From Wenzhouxiangella sp042310355 (GTDB lineage Bacteria > Pseudomonadota > Gammaproteobacteria > Xanthomonadales > Wenzhouxiangellaceae), in assembly GCF_042310355.1 (NCBI RefSeq), contig NZ_JBHJMR010000014.1:13843-77842 (forward strand): a stretch of 64,000 bases of DNA, in the 5' to 3' direction. Positions 45,901 through 56,012 of the stretch are shown here, piece after piece. The position numbers and the translations under genes are program-made. Each line of letters opens with the position of its first letter. The first letter of the stretch is position 1. The notes under the pieces were generated by a model. The model searched no databases. It was not told where the DNA came from and saw nothing but the letters and a program-made list of their open reading frames with translations.

Positions 45901-47640
45901 ATGGGCGTCCGTCTTCACCTGGTTCGAACCGCACTGGCGGCAGGCGCGCTCGCGCTCAGTCCGACGCTTGCAGCACTGTCGCCGCCGCCACCACTGCCCG
46001 TCGACCTGCTCACGGATTTCTACGAGGCCATGAACGGCGACGATTGGCACCGCAACGACGGCTGGCTGGACCCCGAGGTCGACGTCTGCGACTGGTACGG
46101 CATCAGCTGCATGACCGAGTCGCCCGCCACGGGTGGCTACGAGTGGATCGGGCGCATCAAGCTACCGGACAACAACCTGCAGGGGGAACTTGCCGCTGAA
46201 CTGCAGGAACGCCTGTGGACCTACGGTCCCGCGTCCACCCCAAGCCGCGAACTCGATCTCAGCGGTAATGCCATCAGTGGGGAGTTCACTTATTTTCCCT
46301 GGGGCACCGAGGACGTGAACCTGAGCGGCAACCTGCTCAGCGGCAGCTTGCCCGAGCTGCCCGCGGAATTGCCCGAAATCGAACTCGAGCGACTCCGACT
46401 GTCCCGCAACGACTTTGACGGCGCCGTTCCGGCCAGCTGGGAGCGCCTGCGGCTTCGCCGGCTCGAACTCGCCGACAACCGGCTCGATGGCGGCGCCTTG
46501 CAGGCCTTCGCCGCCATGCACGGTTTCAGCCAGAGCTTTCTCTACCTCAACGGCAACCGGTTCAGCGCGGAGCTGGGCGAGGACATCACGGCCGCGGGAG
46601 GACTCGCCGAACGCGGGGACACGAACGTCGGCGCCGGGCTCGACCTGTGCTACAACGATTTCATCGTCGATGCTCCGGAAGTGCGCGAATGGATCGCCGC
46701 GCGCCACGTCGGCTCGAGCGACTTCGAAACCTGCCTGGGCCGGCAACGAGTGGCTGTCGACGCCACCGTCAGCGGCAGCTGGTTCCACCCCGACCGCGCC
46801 GGCGAAGGCGTCTCGCTGATGCTGCTCGACAGCGGCGCGCCGCTGCTCTACAGCTTCGGCTTCGACACCGACGGCCGCCAGCAGTGGCTGTTCGAACTGG
46901 GTGCGATGGGCGACCAATGGCTCAGATGGGATCCGCTGCGCGAAACCCGGGGTCACTTCGGCGAGGGCGTCGCAACCAACGAAGACTACCGCTTCGTTCG
47001 CTCCACGGGCCGCTTCCGCGCCGACCGGGTCGGCGTCGACACGCTCAGCCTGCATCGGCACTATTACGACCTGCTCGCCTGCGGCGCCTGGGGACCACAA
47101 GAACAGCCCGGGCCGGGGCTATGTCCGCCGCCGCTGATCGACGACCGCCTCGACTACCAGCGCCTGTCGCGACTGGCCGGAACGACTTGCGACAACGGCA
47201 GCGGCTACCAGCAGTACTCCGGCGCCTGGTATAACCCGGAGCAATCCGGCGAAGGCTTCCTGATCGAGGTCATGCCCGACGATCGCGCCGTCGTCTACTG
47301 GTTTACCTACAAGCCCGGCGACTCCGGCGAGCAGGCCTGGATGACCGGCAGCGGCGAGATGGCATACCTCCTTCCCGTAATGCCGATCTTGCCGTCGCCA
47401 AATCCCGACCTACTCGAGGTCACGCTTTATCAACCCCAGGGTGCGAGCTACGGCCCGGACTTCGACCCGGCCGACGTCGACCTGGTCGAATGGGGCGAAT
47501 TGTCGATCGACTTCGGCGAAGCGGGCACCGCCGAGCTTCACTTCGACAGCTACTTCGACGAATACGGCTCGGGCGAGTTTCCAATCGAGCGCCTGGCCCG
47601 CCCGATGCTGGCCGAGTGCGAAACAGAGACAGTCCAATGA
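45901..47640 (+). CDS. Secreted leucine-rich-repeat protein, first of a coupled trio
   Basis: This 579-residue exported protein starts with a signal peptide (LAAGALALSPTLAAL). A plant-like LRR cap (FYEAMNGDDWHRNDGWL, then CDWYGISC) follows, with short LRRs to about residue 245 (LPDNNLQGELAAEL, LDLSGNAISGEF, LRLSRNDFDGAVP). Two copies of an aromatic beta-domain come next, near residue 289 (SGSWFHPDRAGEGVSLM) and 437 (SGAWYNPEQSGEGFLIE). The shared tail is FPIERLARPMLAEC. AAGGAG lies six bases before the ATG; an ATGCCAA/TTGGCAT inverted repeat at 45860-45884 could be an operator. The stop overlaps the next LRR gene (ATGA). The ligand is unknown. Confidence 0.9.
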   Translation: MGVRLHLVRTALAAGALALSPTLAALSPPPPLPVDLLTDFYEAMNGDDWHRNDGWLDPEVDVCDWYGISCMTESPATGGYEWIGRIKLPDNNLQGELAAELQERLWTYGPASTPSRELDLSGNAISGEFTYFPWGTEDVNLSGNLLSGSLPELPAELPEIELERLRLSRNDFDGAVPASWERLRLRRLELADNRLDGGALQAFAAMHGFSQSFLYLNGNRFSAELGEDITAAGGLAERGDTNVGAGLDLCYNDFIVDAPEVREWIAARHVGSSDFETCLGRQRVAVDATVSGSWFHPDRAGEGVSLMLLDSGAPLLYSFGFDTDGRQQWLFELGAMGDQWLRWDPLRETRGHFGEGVATNEDYRFVRSTGRFRADRVGVDTLSLHRHYYDLLACGAWGPQEQPGPGLCPPPLIDDRLDYQRLSRLAGTTCDNGSGYQQYSGAWYNPEQSGEGFLIEVMPDDRAVVYWFTYKPGDSGEQAWMTGSGEMAYLLPVMPILPSPNPDLLEVTLYQPQGASYGPDFDPADVDLVEWGELSIDFGEAGTAELHFDSYFDEYGSGEFPIERLARPMLAECETETVQ

Positions 47641-49709
47641 CCAAAACCGCGACGCTGCTTTTGACTGCAGTACTCACGTCGGCTACAGCGAACGCACAAA
47701 TCGCGCAGGACGAGCGCGAAGCGCTGATGCGGTTCTACTACGCCGCAGGCGGGGACAACTGGGCCGAGGACGCGAACTGGCTGGGCCAACCCGGTACCGA
47801 GTGCAACTGGTTCGGCGTGCACTGCGCCGCTCCCGCCGGTCAGACGCCCTTCGTGATTCGCCTGGTGTTGCCGGACAACGACCTGGCCGGTGGCCTGCCC
47901 GACTCGCTGGCGGAGCTGGACCGTCTCGAAACTCTTGCCCTGGGCGGCAATCAACTCTCCGGAACGGTTCCAGCCGATCTGTGGGCACTGCCGTCACTCC
48001 AGACACTCGATCTGAATCACAATCTGTTGTCCGGCCAGACCCCTGCATCGATCCTGGCCTCGGGAGCGCAGCAAGGCACGCCCCTCACGTCGGTCGATCT
48101 GTCCGGTAATCAACTGACGGGCTTCGATTCAGGAGCCGTTCCCGAGCCGCCCCTGACGCCCGAGATCGAGCTGCGACTCGACGACAACCTCATTGACTAC
48201 CTGCCGCCGCCGGCCTGGCGGGCCACGGGTACCATCCGTGTCCTGAGCATGTCGGGCAATCGGATATCCGGCAGCGTGGACCTGTCCGACGCCTGGCCCG
48301 GCTTAGAGTGGCTTGACCTGTCGGACAACGCCATCTCGGCGGTGTTGGCAACGCAAGGCGATGGACCGACCGACCTGTCCAGGCTGGCTCTGGCGGGCAA
48401 CGGGATTGATGACTGGCCCGAGCTACTGCCGACCCTCGACAGCCTCTCCGAACTGGACCTGAGCGACAACGCGCTGGCCGGCGAACTGCCCGAATGGTTC
48501 GACCAGCTCGATCTGGACAGACTCGACCTCGACCACAATCGGTTGACCGGACCGATCGCAGACGTCTTTCAGGGCATGGACCTGGACGGCTATCCGATAC
48601 CCAGTCCGCCGTTCGGGGAGTCGGGACTGCACCTCCACCTCGCCAACAATTCATTCTCCGGGCCGTTGCCCGACATCGACTTCGTCGGATTCAACAGGCC
48701 CCAGGAAGCCGGCAACTCCGAATTCGGGCTGGACTTGTGCTTCAACGATATCGACATGCCCGGCGATGCCGTGCTCGATGCCATCGCTCCGGTCCATCGC
48801 GGACAGGACCTGGCTGCCTGCCTCAAACGAAGCCAGGCGACGCTCGGCCCCGATATCAGCGGATCCTGGTATGCGCCATCGCGTTCGGGCGAAGGCACCA
48901 CGATGATGATGCTCGACGACGGCAGATTGCTTCAGTACTGGTTCACGTTCGGGGCCGGCGAGGGCCTCGTCACTCCTCGACAGCGCTGGTTCGTCGGGTT
49001 GACGGAACCGGCTTCGACCTCGGCCGAGTTCCGGCCGCTGATCACGACTTCCGGGGGGCGATTCGGGATGGGTCTCGCCGACGGCGAATCCAACCCGAGC
49101 AGCACCTGGATACGCCAGAACCGAATCGACCAGGACACGCTTCACTTTCTCTACGACTACCGTGGCGGAGGCATTTGCATCACCGGCGGCTGCAGCGTTA
49201 TAGCGGACTCCGATCGCTTCGACCAGACCCGCCTGAGCCGGCTGGCCGGAACGACCTGTGATACGCAAAGCCCGTTCCAGCAGTACGCCGGCGCCTGGTA
49301 CAACCCGGAGCGCCCGGGCGAAGGCTTCATCGTGGAAGTCCTGCCGGAGGATCGGCGCATGGTGATCTACTGGTTCACGCACACGCCAGACGAGACCGGC
49401 CAGCAAGCCTGGATGACGGGCGACGGGCAGTTCCAGGACCCGAACCTGATCAGCGACCCGCCACCGCCGCACGAACAACAGGTCGACGTCTTGCTGGCTC
49501 AGCCGCAGGGTGCCTATTTCGGCGCCGAGTTCGAGTCCTCGGACGTCGAGGTCATCGAGTGGGGCGAACTCAATATCCAGTTCAACGACGAGAACACCGG
49601 CCACGTCTACTGGGACAGTACAGTCGACGGCTACGGATCGGGAGACTACCCGATCGAGCGTCTCGCCCGGCCGATGCTGGCCGAGTGCCCGCAAGGAGAA
49701 ACGCAATGA
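47637..49709 (+). CDS. Secreted leucine-rich-repeat protein, second of the trio
   Basis: This is the largest paralogue, 690 residues, with a signal peptide (MTKTATLLLTAVLTSATANAQ). The same cap (YYAAGGDNWAEDANWLG, CNWFGVHC) precedes about ten LRRs, including LPDNDLAGGLPDSLAELD, LDLNHNLLSGQTP, LSMSGNRISGSV and LDLSDNALAGELPEWF. The two beta-domains begin near residues 405 (SGSWYAPSRSGEGTTMM) and 549 (AGAWYNPERPGEGFIVE), and the tail is YPIERLARPMLAEC. Both its start and its stop are ATGA overlaps, so the three proteins are probably made in fixed ratio. Extra repeats compared with its neighbours suggest LRR expansion. Confidence 0.9.
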   Translation: MTKTATLLLTAVLTSATANAQIAQDEREALMRFYYAAGGDNWAEDANWLGQPGTECNWFGVHCAAPAGQTPFVIRLVLPDNDLAGGLPDSLAELDRLETLALGGNQLSGTVPADLWALPSLQTLDLNHNLLSGQTPASILASGAQQGTPLTSVDLSGNQLTGFDSGAVPEPPLTPEIELRLDDNLIDYLPPPAWRATGTIRVLSMSGNRISGSVDLSDAWPGLEWLDLSDNAISAVLATQGDGPTDLSRLALAGNGIDDWPELLPTLDSLSELDLSDNALAGELPEWFDQLDLDRLDLDHNRLTGPIADVFQGMDLDGYPIPSPPFGESGLHLHLANNSFSGPLPDIDFVGFNRPQEAGNSEFGLDLCFNDIDMPGDAVLDAIAPVHRGQDLAACLKRSQATLGPDISGSWYAPSRSGEGTTMMMLDDGRLLQYWFTFGAGEGLVTPRQRWFVGLTEPASTSAEFRPLITTSGGRFGMGLADGESNPSSTWIRQNRIDQDTLHFLYDYRGGGICITGGCSVIADSDRFDQTRLSRLAGTTCDTQSPFQQYAGAWYNPERPGEGFIVEVLPEDRRMVIYWFTHTPDETGQQAWMTGDGQFQDPNLISDPPPPHEQQVDVLLAQPQGAYFGAEFESSDVEVIEWGELNIQFNDENTGHVYWDSTVDGYGSGDYPIERLARPMLAECPQGETQ

Positions 49710-51403
49710 TTCTCACAAGCCCCAAGACGATCGGCATCGTGGCGCTGACCCTGGCGCTGAGCGCGCCGGCCGGCGCCAGCGTCACCGATGAAGAGCGCAC
49801 CGTCCTCGAGGCCTTCTACCAGGCTGCCAACGGCGACGAATGGCACCGAAACGACGGCTGGCTGCAGCCCGGCAGCGATCCCTGCGACTGGTACGGCGTG
49901 GAATGCCGGTTTCGGGGTGACCTCGCTCGCGACCTCGTGCACAACCTGGACCTGCCCGACAACAATCTCTCCGGCACGCTGGATACCCGCATCTTCGAGA
50001 TCGTCCACGATCGGCTGGATCTCAGCGACAACCGGCTGGGCGGGCCGCTCGATGAACTGCCGGGCTCCCCCGGCCGGGTCGACCTCTCCAACAACCGCTT
50101 CGAGGGACCGTTGCCGACCGAATCGAGCGCCGTGGCGGGCCAGATTTCCGGCGGGCCGCCGAGCAGTAACTGGTACCTCGACCTGTCGCGCAACGACTTC
50201 GAAGGCGAGGTGCCACCGGAATGGCCGCGGCGGGTCTGGCTGAACCTGGCCAACAACCGCCTTGAGGGCCTGCCGCTGGCGTTGCTGGAAGGCCCCGGAT
50301 TCCCCTTCGGACAGTTCCTTGACCTTTCTGACAACCGCTTCTCGGGCGAATTACCGACCGGCCTTTCGGAAGGCAACTTCATGCCGCACAACGGCCCCGG
50401 CCGCTGGGGTGGCGGCATCAACCTGTGCTGGAACGACTGGCTGGTGCCCGAGAGCGTCGAGTTTCGCGATTGGCTCCGAAGCCGCCACGTGGGCGGAGAA
50501 TTCGAGAACTGCCTGTCGGACGAACGCCAGCCCATCGATCCCTCGATCAGCGGCAGTTGGTACGACCCGTCCCGCAGCGGCGAGGGCATCGCCGCTCACA
50601 TGCTCGACAACGGCACGATGCTCAACTACTTCTTCACCTTCGACGAACACGGCCGCCAGCAGTGGTTGGTCGGCGCGCAAACCGCCGACGAGCACAGCGC
50701 ATCGTGGCGCGAACTCCTGCGCACCCGGGGAAAGTTCGACACGGGTCTGTCGGATGAGGACCCGGAGGCGATCGAGTATCGCGGCAGCTTTCGCATCGAC
50801 CGGCTCGACAGCGACCGTGTCCGGGCGGAACGCGTCTACATCACCGACGAGACCTCCAACATCTGCCTGAGCCCCTACCCGCCCCCGCTCAACTGCTTCG
50901 GCGACAGCCTTTCCGATCGCCGCGAGTACGAGCGCGTGTCGCAGCTGGCCGGCACCACCTGCGACAACGGCAGCCTTCACCCGCCATTCGAGCGGGTTTC
51001 CGGCGCCTGGTACAGCCCGCAACGCTCGGGCGAGGGATTTCTTGTCGAAGCGCTACCCGACAACAGCGCTGTCGTCTACTGGTTCACCCACAAACCCGAC
51101 GATTCAGGCGAACAAGCCTGGATGGTCGGCCAGGGCACTCTGGAAGACCTGGGAATCTTCTCGAGCCCGCCACCCGAACATCCCTACCGTGCCACCATCG
51201 ATCTGCACCAACCGGTCGGAACGCGCTACGGCGAAGCGTTCGATGCCGAGGAAATCGAACTCGTAGCCTGGGGCCAACTGGAACTGCGTTTTGGACCGGA
51301 AGGTGACGGCCATGTCTACTTCGACTCCAATCTTGACGAATACGGCTCCGGCGACTACCCCATCGAGCGCATCGCCACCCCGCAGCTGGCCGACTGCGAC
51401 TGA
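49706..51403 (+). CDS. Secreted leucine-rich-repeat protein, third of the trio
   Basis: This 565-residue paralogue has a signal peptide (IGIVALTLALSAPAGA) and the cap FYQAANGDEWHRNDGWL with CDWYGVEC, closer to the first protein than to the second. LRRs include LPDNNLSGTLDTRIF, LDLSDNRLGGPLDELP, LDLSRNDFEGEVPPEW and LDLSDNRFSGELPTG. The beta-domains begin near residues 280 (SGSWYDPSRSGEGIAAH) and 430 (SGAWYSPQRSGEGFLVE), and the tail is YPIERIATPQLADC. AGGAG lies 7 bp before its ATG, inside the second gene. It is convergent with the M23 peptidase gene, 19 bp away. Confidence 0.9.
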   Translation: MILTSPKTIGIVALTLALSAPAGASVTDEERTVLEAFYQAANGDEWHRNDGWLQPGSDPCDWYGVECRFRGDLARDLVHNLDLPDNNLSGTLDTRIFEIVHDRLDLSDNRLGGPLDELPGSPGRVDLSNNRFEGPLPTESSAVAGQISGGPPSSNWYLDLSRNDFEGEVPPEWPRRVWLNLANNRLEGLPLALLEGPGFPFGQFLDLSDNRFSGELPTGLSEGNFMPHNGPGRWGGGINLCWNDWLVPESVEFRDWLRSRHVGGEFENCLSDERQPIDPSISGSWYDPSRSGEGIAAHMLDNGTMLNYFFTFDEHGRQQWLVGAQTADEHSASWRELLRTRGKFDTGLSDEDPEAIEYRGSFRIDRLDSDRVRAERVYITDETSNICLSPYPPPLNCFGDSLSDRREYERVSQLAGTTCDNGSLHPPFERVSGAWYSPQRSGEGFLVEALPDNSAVVYWFTHKPDDSGEQAWMVGQGTLEDLGIFSSPPPEHPYRATIDLHQPVGTRYGEAFDAEEIELVAWGQLELRFGPEGDGHVYFDSNLDEYGSGDYPIERIATPQLADCD

Positions 51404-51422
51404 AAGACCGAAAGACAGAAAG

Positions 51423-52364
51423 CTATGGAATCGCCAGCCGTTGCCCCGGCCTCGGGGCAACGGCCTGGCCGTTCTCCCCCTCGAATTCGAACGGCACCGA
51501 AGTCAGCTCCATATCGCGGTTGACCTGCACGGCGAAATGCAGGTGCGGGCCGGTGCTGTAGCCGGTGTTGCCGGAACGTCCGATGCGATCGCCGCGTTCG
51601 ACGCGCTGGCCCTCGCGCACGAGCACGCCCCCGTAGTCGAGGTGGGCATAGAGCCCCATGGAGCCGTCCCCGTGCAAGATGCGCACGTAGTTGGCGCGCG
51701 GCCCGTCGCGTTCGAGATCGTCACCGGCACCGTGAAAATAGCGGGCAACGGCCATCACGACACCGCCCCGGGCCGCGTGGACGGGCGTGCCCGTGGGCAT
51801 CTGGATATCGACGGCATGAAGTCCGGACGGGCTGTTGTGACTGTACTGACCGCCGAAGGCCTGGCCGATGCGAAAACGCGTGCCCGATGCGATCGGCGCG
51901 CGATACGGGCGCGCGGGTTCGTGCCGGGCGCCGATATCACCGGGAACGCCGGATGTCTCGAAGCGGTAGGACCAGGACCGGCCCTTCTCCAGCGGGCCGA
52001 TGGTGACCAGCTCGCGCTCCTCGAGCCCGTCGAGCACGAATCTGGCCGGCAGACGCGGCTCGGTGACCACGTTGCTGGCCTCGACCAGCGACACGCGCAC
52101 CGTCACCGGACCGTGAGTACGATTGCGAAACAACCAGACCGGATCCCTGTCCGTGCCCGTCCTGAGCACGTCGACCATTTTCTGCGGCTCGGCCTTGGCC
52201 CGCTGAACGGTCACCTCGCGCTCGGTCACCGGCTTGCGATCGGTAAAATGCTGAATCCCGTCTTCGTCTTCCCAGATATAAATCGTCTGGGCCCCGAGGC
52301 CAAGAGAAAGCAGCCCCGCGCAGAGCAAGACGCCAAGCCGCAACGTCGGGAGATTAGCTGTCAT
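51423..52364 (-). CDS. M23/LytM peptidase with DUF4124 N-terminus
   Basis: This 313-residue exported peptidoglycan peptidase has a signal peptide (LRLGVLLCAGLLSLGLGAQ). A DUF4124-type segment (TIYIWEDEDGIQHFTD) follows, then a central beta region and a C-terminal LytM domain (about 200-300). Zinc ligands and active-site residues are in HNSPSGLHAVDIQMP, YAHLDYGGV and GPHLHFAVQ; the set appears complete, so it is probably catalytically active. The ATG at 52364 is chosen; an upstream frame would translate a heptamer repeat as TRDSGLG units and is rejected. Confidence 0.92.
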   Translation of the reverse strand: MTANLPTLRLGVLLCAGLLSLGLGAQTIYIWEDEDGIQHFTDRKPVTEREVTVQRAKAEPQKMVDVLRTGTDRDPVWLFRNRTHGPVTVRVSLVEASNVVTEPRLPARFVLDGLEERELVTIGPLEKGRSWSYRFETSGVPGDIGARHEPARPYRAPIASGTRFRIGQAFGGQYSHNSPSGLHAVDIQMPTGTPVHAARGGVVMAVARYFHGAGDDLERDGPRANYVRILHGDGSMGLYAHLDYGGVLVREGQRVERGDRIGRSGNTGYSTGPHLHFAVQVNRDMELTSVPFEFEGENGQAVAPRPGQRLAIP

Positions 52365-52378
52365 TGGTCTGTGGCCTG

Positions 52379-52489
52379 TGGTCCCTGGTCCCTGGTCCCT
52401 GGTCCCGAGTCCCGAGTCCCGAGTCCCGAGTCCCGAGTCCCGAGTCCCGAGTCCCGAGTCCCGAGTCCCGAGTCCCGAGTCCCGAGTCT

Positions 52490-52490
<1 letters not shown>
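52379..52490. repeat. Heptanucleotide tandem repeat, exactly 16 units, abutting the sdaA stop
   Basis: Four TGGTCCC units (52379-52406) are followed by eleven GAGTCCC units and one GAGTCTT, 112 bp in all with no slippage. The last base is the first base of the sdaA stop codon on the minus strand. The TGGTCCC part equals the array at 1-49. It lies in the gap between sdaA and the M23 peptidase gene. Confidence 0.95.
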
Positions 52491-53860
<1,370 letters not shown>

Positions 53861-53965
53861 AATCCGGAGTGTATCGTCTTTCCCCCTATGACAACATCGG
53901 ACGAGCTGGATTCATAAAGGCTAAAATGTGAAACTCAGCGATCGCGAACTTCGCCGAATGAACCC

Positions 53966-54196
53966 ATGAAACTCAAGTTCTACACGCGCCCTGATTGCGG
54001 CCTGTGCAACAAGGCCGAGACCCTGCTCGCCGAGGGCGGTTTCGGCAGCGCTTACGAAAAGGTCAACATCGAATCGGACCTGGACCTGCTCGAGCGCTAC
54101 GGCGACAAGATCCCGGTGCTGCACAACACCGAAACCGGCGAGAAGCTGTCCTGGCCCTTCACCGCCTCGCAGGTACGCGAGCTGGTTGCCGACTGA
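53966..54196 (+). CDS. Glutaredoxin-like protein (DUF836 type)
   Basis: This 76-residue thioredoxin-fold protein has the redox motif C11-G-L-C14 (TRPDCGLCNKAE) and the cis-Pro segment DKIPVLHN. It matches the small glutaredoxin-like family found in many proteobacteria. It probably acts in thiol reduction in the cytoplasm; its partner is unknown. It is the first gene of a seven-gene plus-strand run and is separated by one base from the next gene. Confidence 0.9.
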   Translation: MKLKFYTRPDCGLCNKAETLLAEGGFGSAYEKVNIESDLDLLERYGDKIPVLHNTETGEKLSWPFTASQVRELVAD

Positions 54197-54197
54197 C

Positions 54198-56012
54198 GTG
54201 ACGCAGGCCATTTCCCACGTCGACGCTGCCCGGCTGGAGCAGGCCCTGCTGGCCGGCATCGCCAACGTCTTTCGCCAGCGCGATCACATCAACGCCATCA
54301 ACGTCTTCCCGGTTGCCGACAGCGACACCGGCACCAACCTGGTCTTCACCCTGGCCAGCGTGCGGCGCGCCCTGGAGAACCGGCCGCGGGGCAGCCTGCC
54401 CGATCTGCTGCGCGGCATCGCCGACGCCGCGCTCGACGGCGCCCGCGGCAATTCCGGCGCCATCATGGCGCAGTACTTCCAGGGCCTGAGCGAATCGGGC
54501 CGCGACTTCGAGGTACTCGACGGCAAGCGCCTGGCTGAAGTCTCGACCGCCGGGGCGCGTTCAGCCTGGTCGGCCATGTCCGAGCCCGTGCCCGGCACGC
54601 TGCCGACGGTGCTGGAGGATTTCGCCGACGAGCTCACGCGCGTGGCCCGCGAGGGCGGCGACGACATCCGCGAACTGTTCCGGCGCGGCCTCGAGCGCGC
54701 CCGCAAGTCGCTCGCCGGCACGCCCGACCAGCTGGCCGCGCTGCGCGATGCCGGGGTGGTCGACGCCGGCGCCCAGGGCTTCGTCGACCTGCTCGAAGGC
54801 ATCTGGCAATACGTTCGCAGCGGCCGCATGCCGCGCTTTGCCGCCGAGGCCGCCCCACCGCCGAGCCCAGGCGCGTCCGGGCAGGCCGCGCCGGAAACGC
54901 ACCGCTTCTGCACCGAGTGCCTGATCGAGGGCGAGCGGCTCGACATCGCCGAGCTGCGCGAGCGCCTGGAAGCACTCGACGCCAGTTCCCTGGTGGTCGC
55001 CGGCAGCGAACGGCGGGCCCGCGTGCACATCCACACCGACAGCCCCGGCGCGGTTTTCGGCCTGTGCGGCGAGTTCGGCGAACTCAAGCAGCAAAAAGCC
55101 GACGACATGACGCGCCAGCACGGCCTGATGAACCACGCCGGCAAGGTCGCCATCGTGACCGATTCGGCCGCCGACCTGCCGGCCGAGGAGATCGAACGTC
55201 TGGGCATTCACGTCGTCTCGGTGCGGCTGAATTTCGGCGACGAGGAGTTCCTCGACAAGCTCACCATGACGCCTTCTCAGTTCTACGCCCGCCTGGCCGA
55301 CTCGCCCGTTCACCCGCAGACCTCGCAGCCGCCGCCGGCCGATTTTCGCCGCCAGTACGAGCTGCTGACCTCGCACGGCCTCGAAGTGCTCGGCGTGCAG
55401 CTCTCCGGCGCACTCAGCGGCACACTGCAGGCCGCGCGCCAGACCGCCGAGCGCGTCGACCCCGAACGCATCGAGGTGATGGACACCCGCAACGCCGCCT
55501 GCGGCCAGGGCCTGATGGTGCTGTGGGCGGCCGAGGCCGCCGCGAAGGGCTGGGGGCGCAGCGCCATCCGCGACTGGCTGACCGAAAGGCGCGATTCCTT
55601 CAAGACCTTTGCCCTGACCCGGGATCTCAGCTGGGGCGTGCGCGGCGGCCGCATCAAGCCCTGGATGGAGAAGCTGGCCCGCACGCTCCGGCTCAACCCG
55701 GTCCTGACCGCATCGCCCGTGGGTGTTCTGGCCGCGCGCGGCGTGATCGCCGGCCGGAAAGGAACGGTCGACAAGTTCGCCCGCTACCTGCTGCGGCGCA
55801 TGGATGCCGGGGCCACCTATCGCGTGATCATCAGCCACACCAATGCCGAGGCCGATGCGAAGGCCCTGCGCAAGCGCCTTCTCGCCGGCCACCCGCAGGT
55901 CGACGCCTGCTGGGTGGTGGAAGCCAGCCCCGCCGTCGGCGCACACGCCGGGCCGGGCGCCCTGATCGCCGGCATGCACGTGTGGCAGCCGCCGGAGCAG
56001 CGCCATGATTGA
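54198..56012 (+). CDS. Fused fatty-acid kinase: FakA-like (DAK2) and FakB-like (DegV) domains
   Basis: This 604-residue protein joins two partners that are usually separate. Residues 1-200 are a DhaK-L/DAK2 kinase domain with the metal-binding NVFPVADSDTGTNL (D41, D43) and GARGNSGAI. About 230-305 is the FakA middle domain (FCTECLIEG, VHIHTDSPG), and about 315-604 is DegV (VAIVTDSAADLP, HPQTSQPPP, GALSGTLQAA), which binds the fatty acid. The predicted reaction is ATP-dependent formation of acyl-phosphate. The GTG at 54198 follows the glutaredoxin stop by 1 bp. Its 3' end overlaps plsY, which uses acyl-phosphate. Confidence 0.9.
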   Translation: MTQAISHVDAARLEQALLAGIANVFRQRDHINAINVFPVADSDTGTNLVFTLASVRRALENRPRGSLPDLLRGIADAALDGARGNSGAIMAQYFQGLSESGRDFEVLDGKRLAEVSTAGARSAWSAMSEPVPGTLPTVLEDFADELTRVAREGGDDIRELFRRGLERARKSLAGTPDQLAALRDAGVVDAGAQGFVDLLEGIWQYVRSGRMPRFAAEAAPPPSPGASGQAAPETHRFCTECLIEGERLDIAELRERLEALDASSLVVAGSERRARVHIHTDSPGAVFGLCGEFGELKQQKADDMTRQHGLMNHAGKVAIVTDSAADLPAEEIERLGIHVVSVRLNFGDEEFLDKLTMTPSQFYARLADSPVHPQTSQPPPADFRRQYELLTSHGLEVLGVQLSGALSGTLQAARQTAERVDPERIEVMDTRNAACGQGLMVLWAAEAAAKGWGRSAIRDWLTERRDSFKTFALTRDLSWGVRGGRIKPWMEKLARTLRLNPVLTASPVGVLAARGVIAGRKGTVDKFARYLLRRMDAGATYRVIISHTNAEADAKALRKRLLAGHPQVDACWVVEASPAVGAHAGPGALIAGMHVWQPPEQRHD

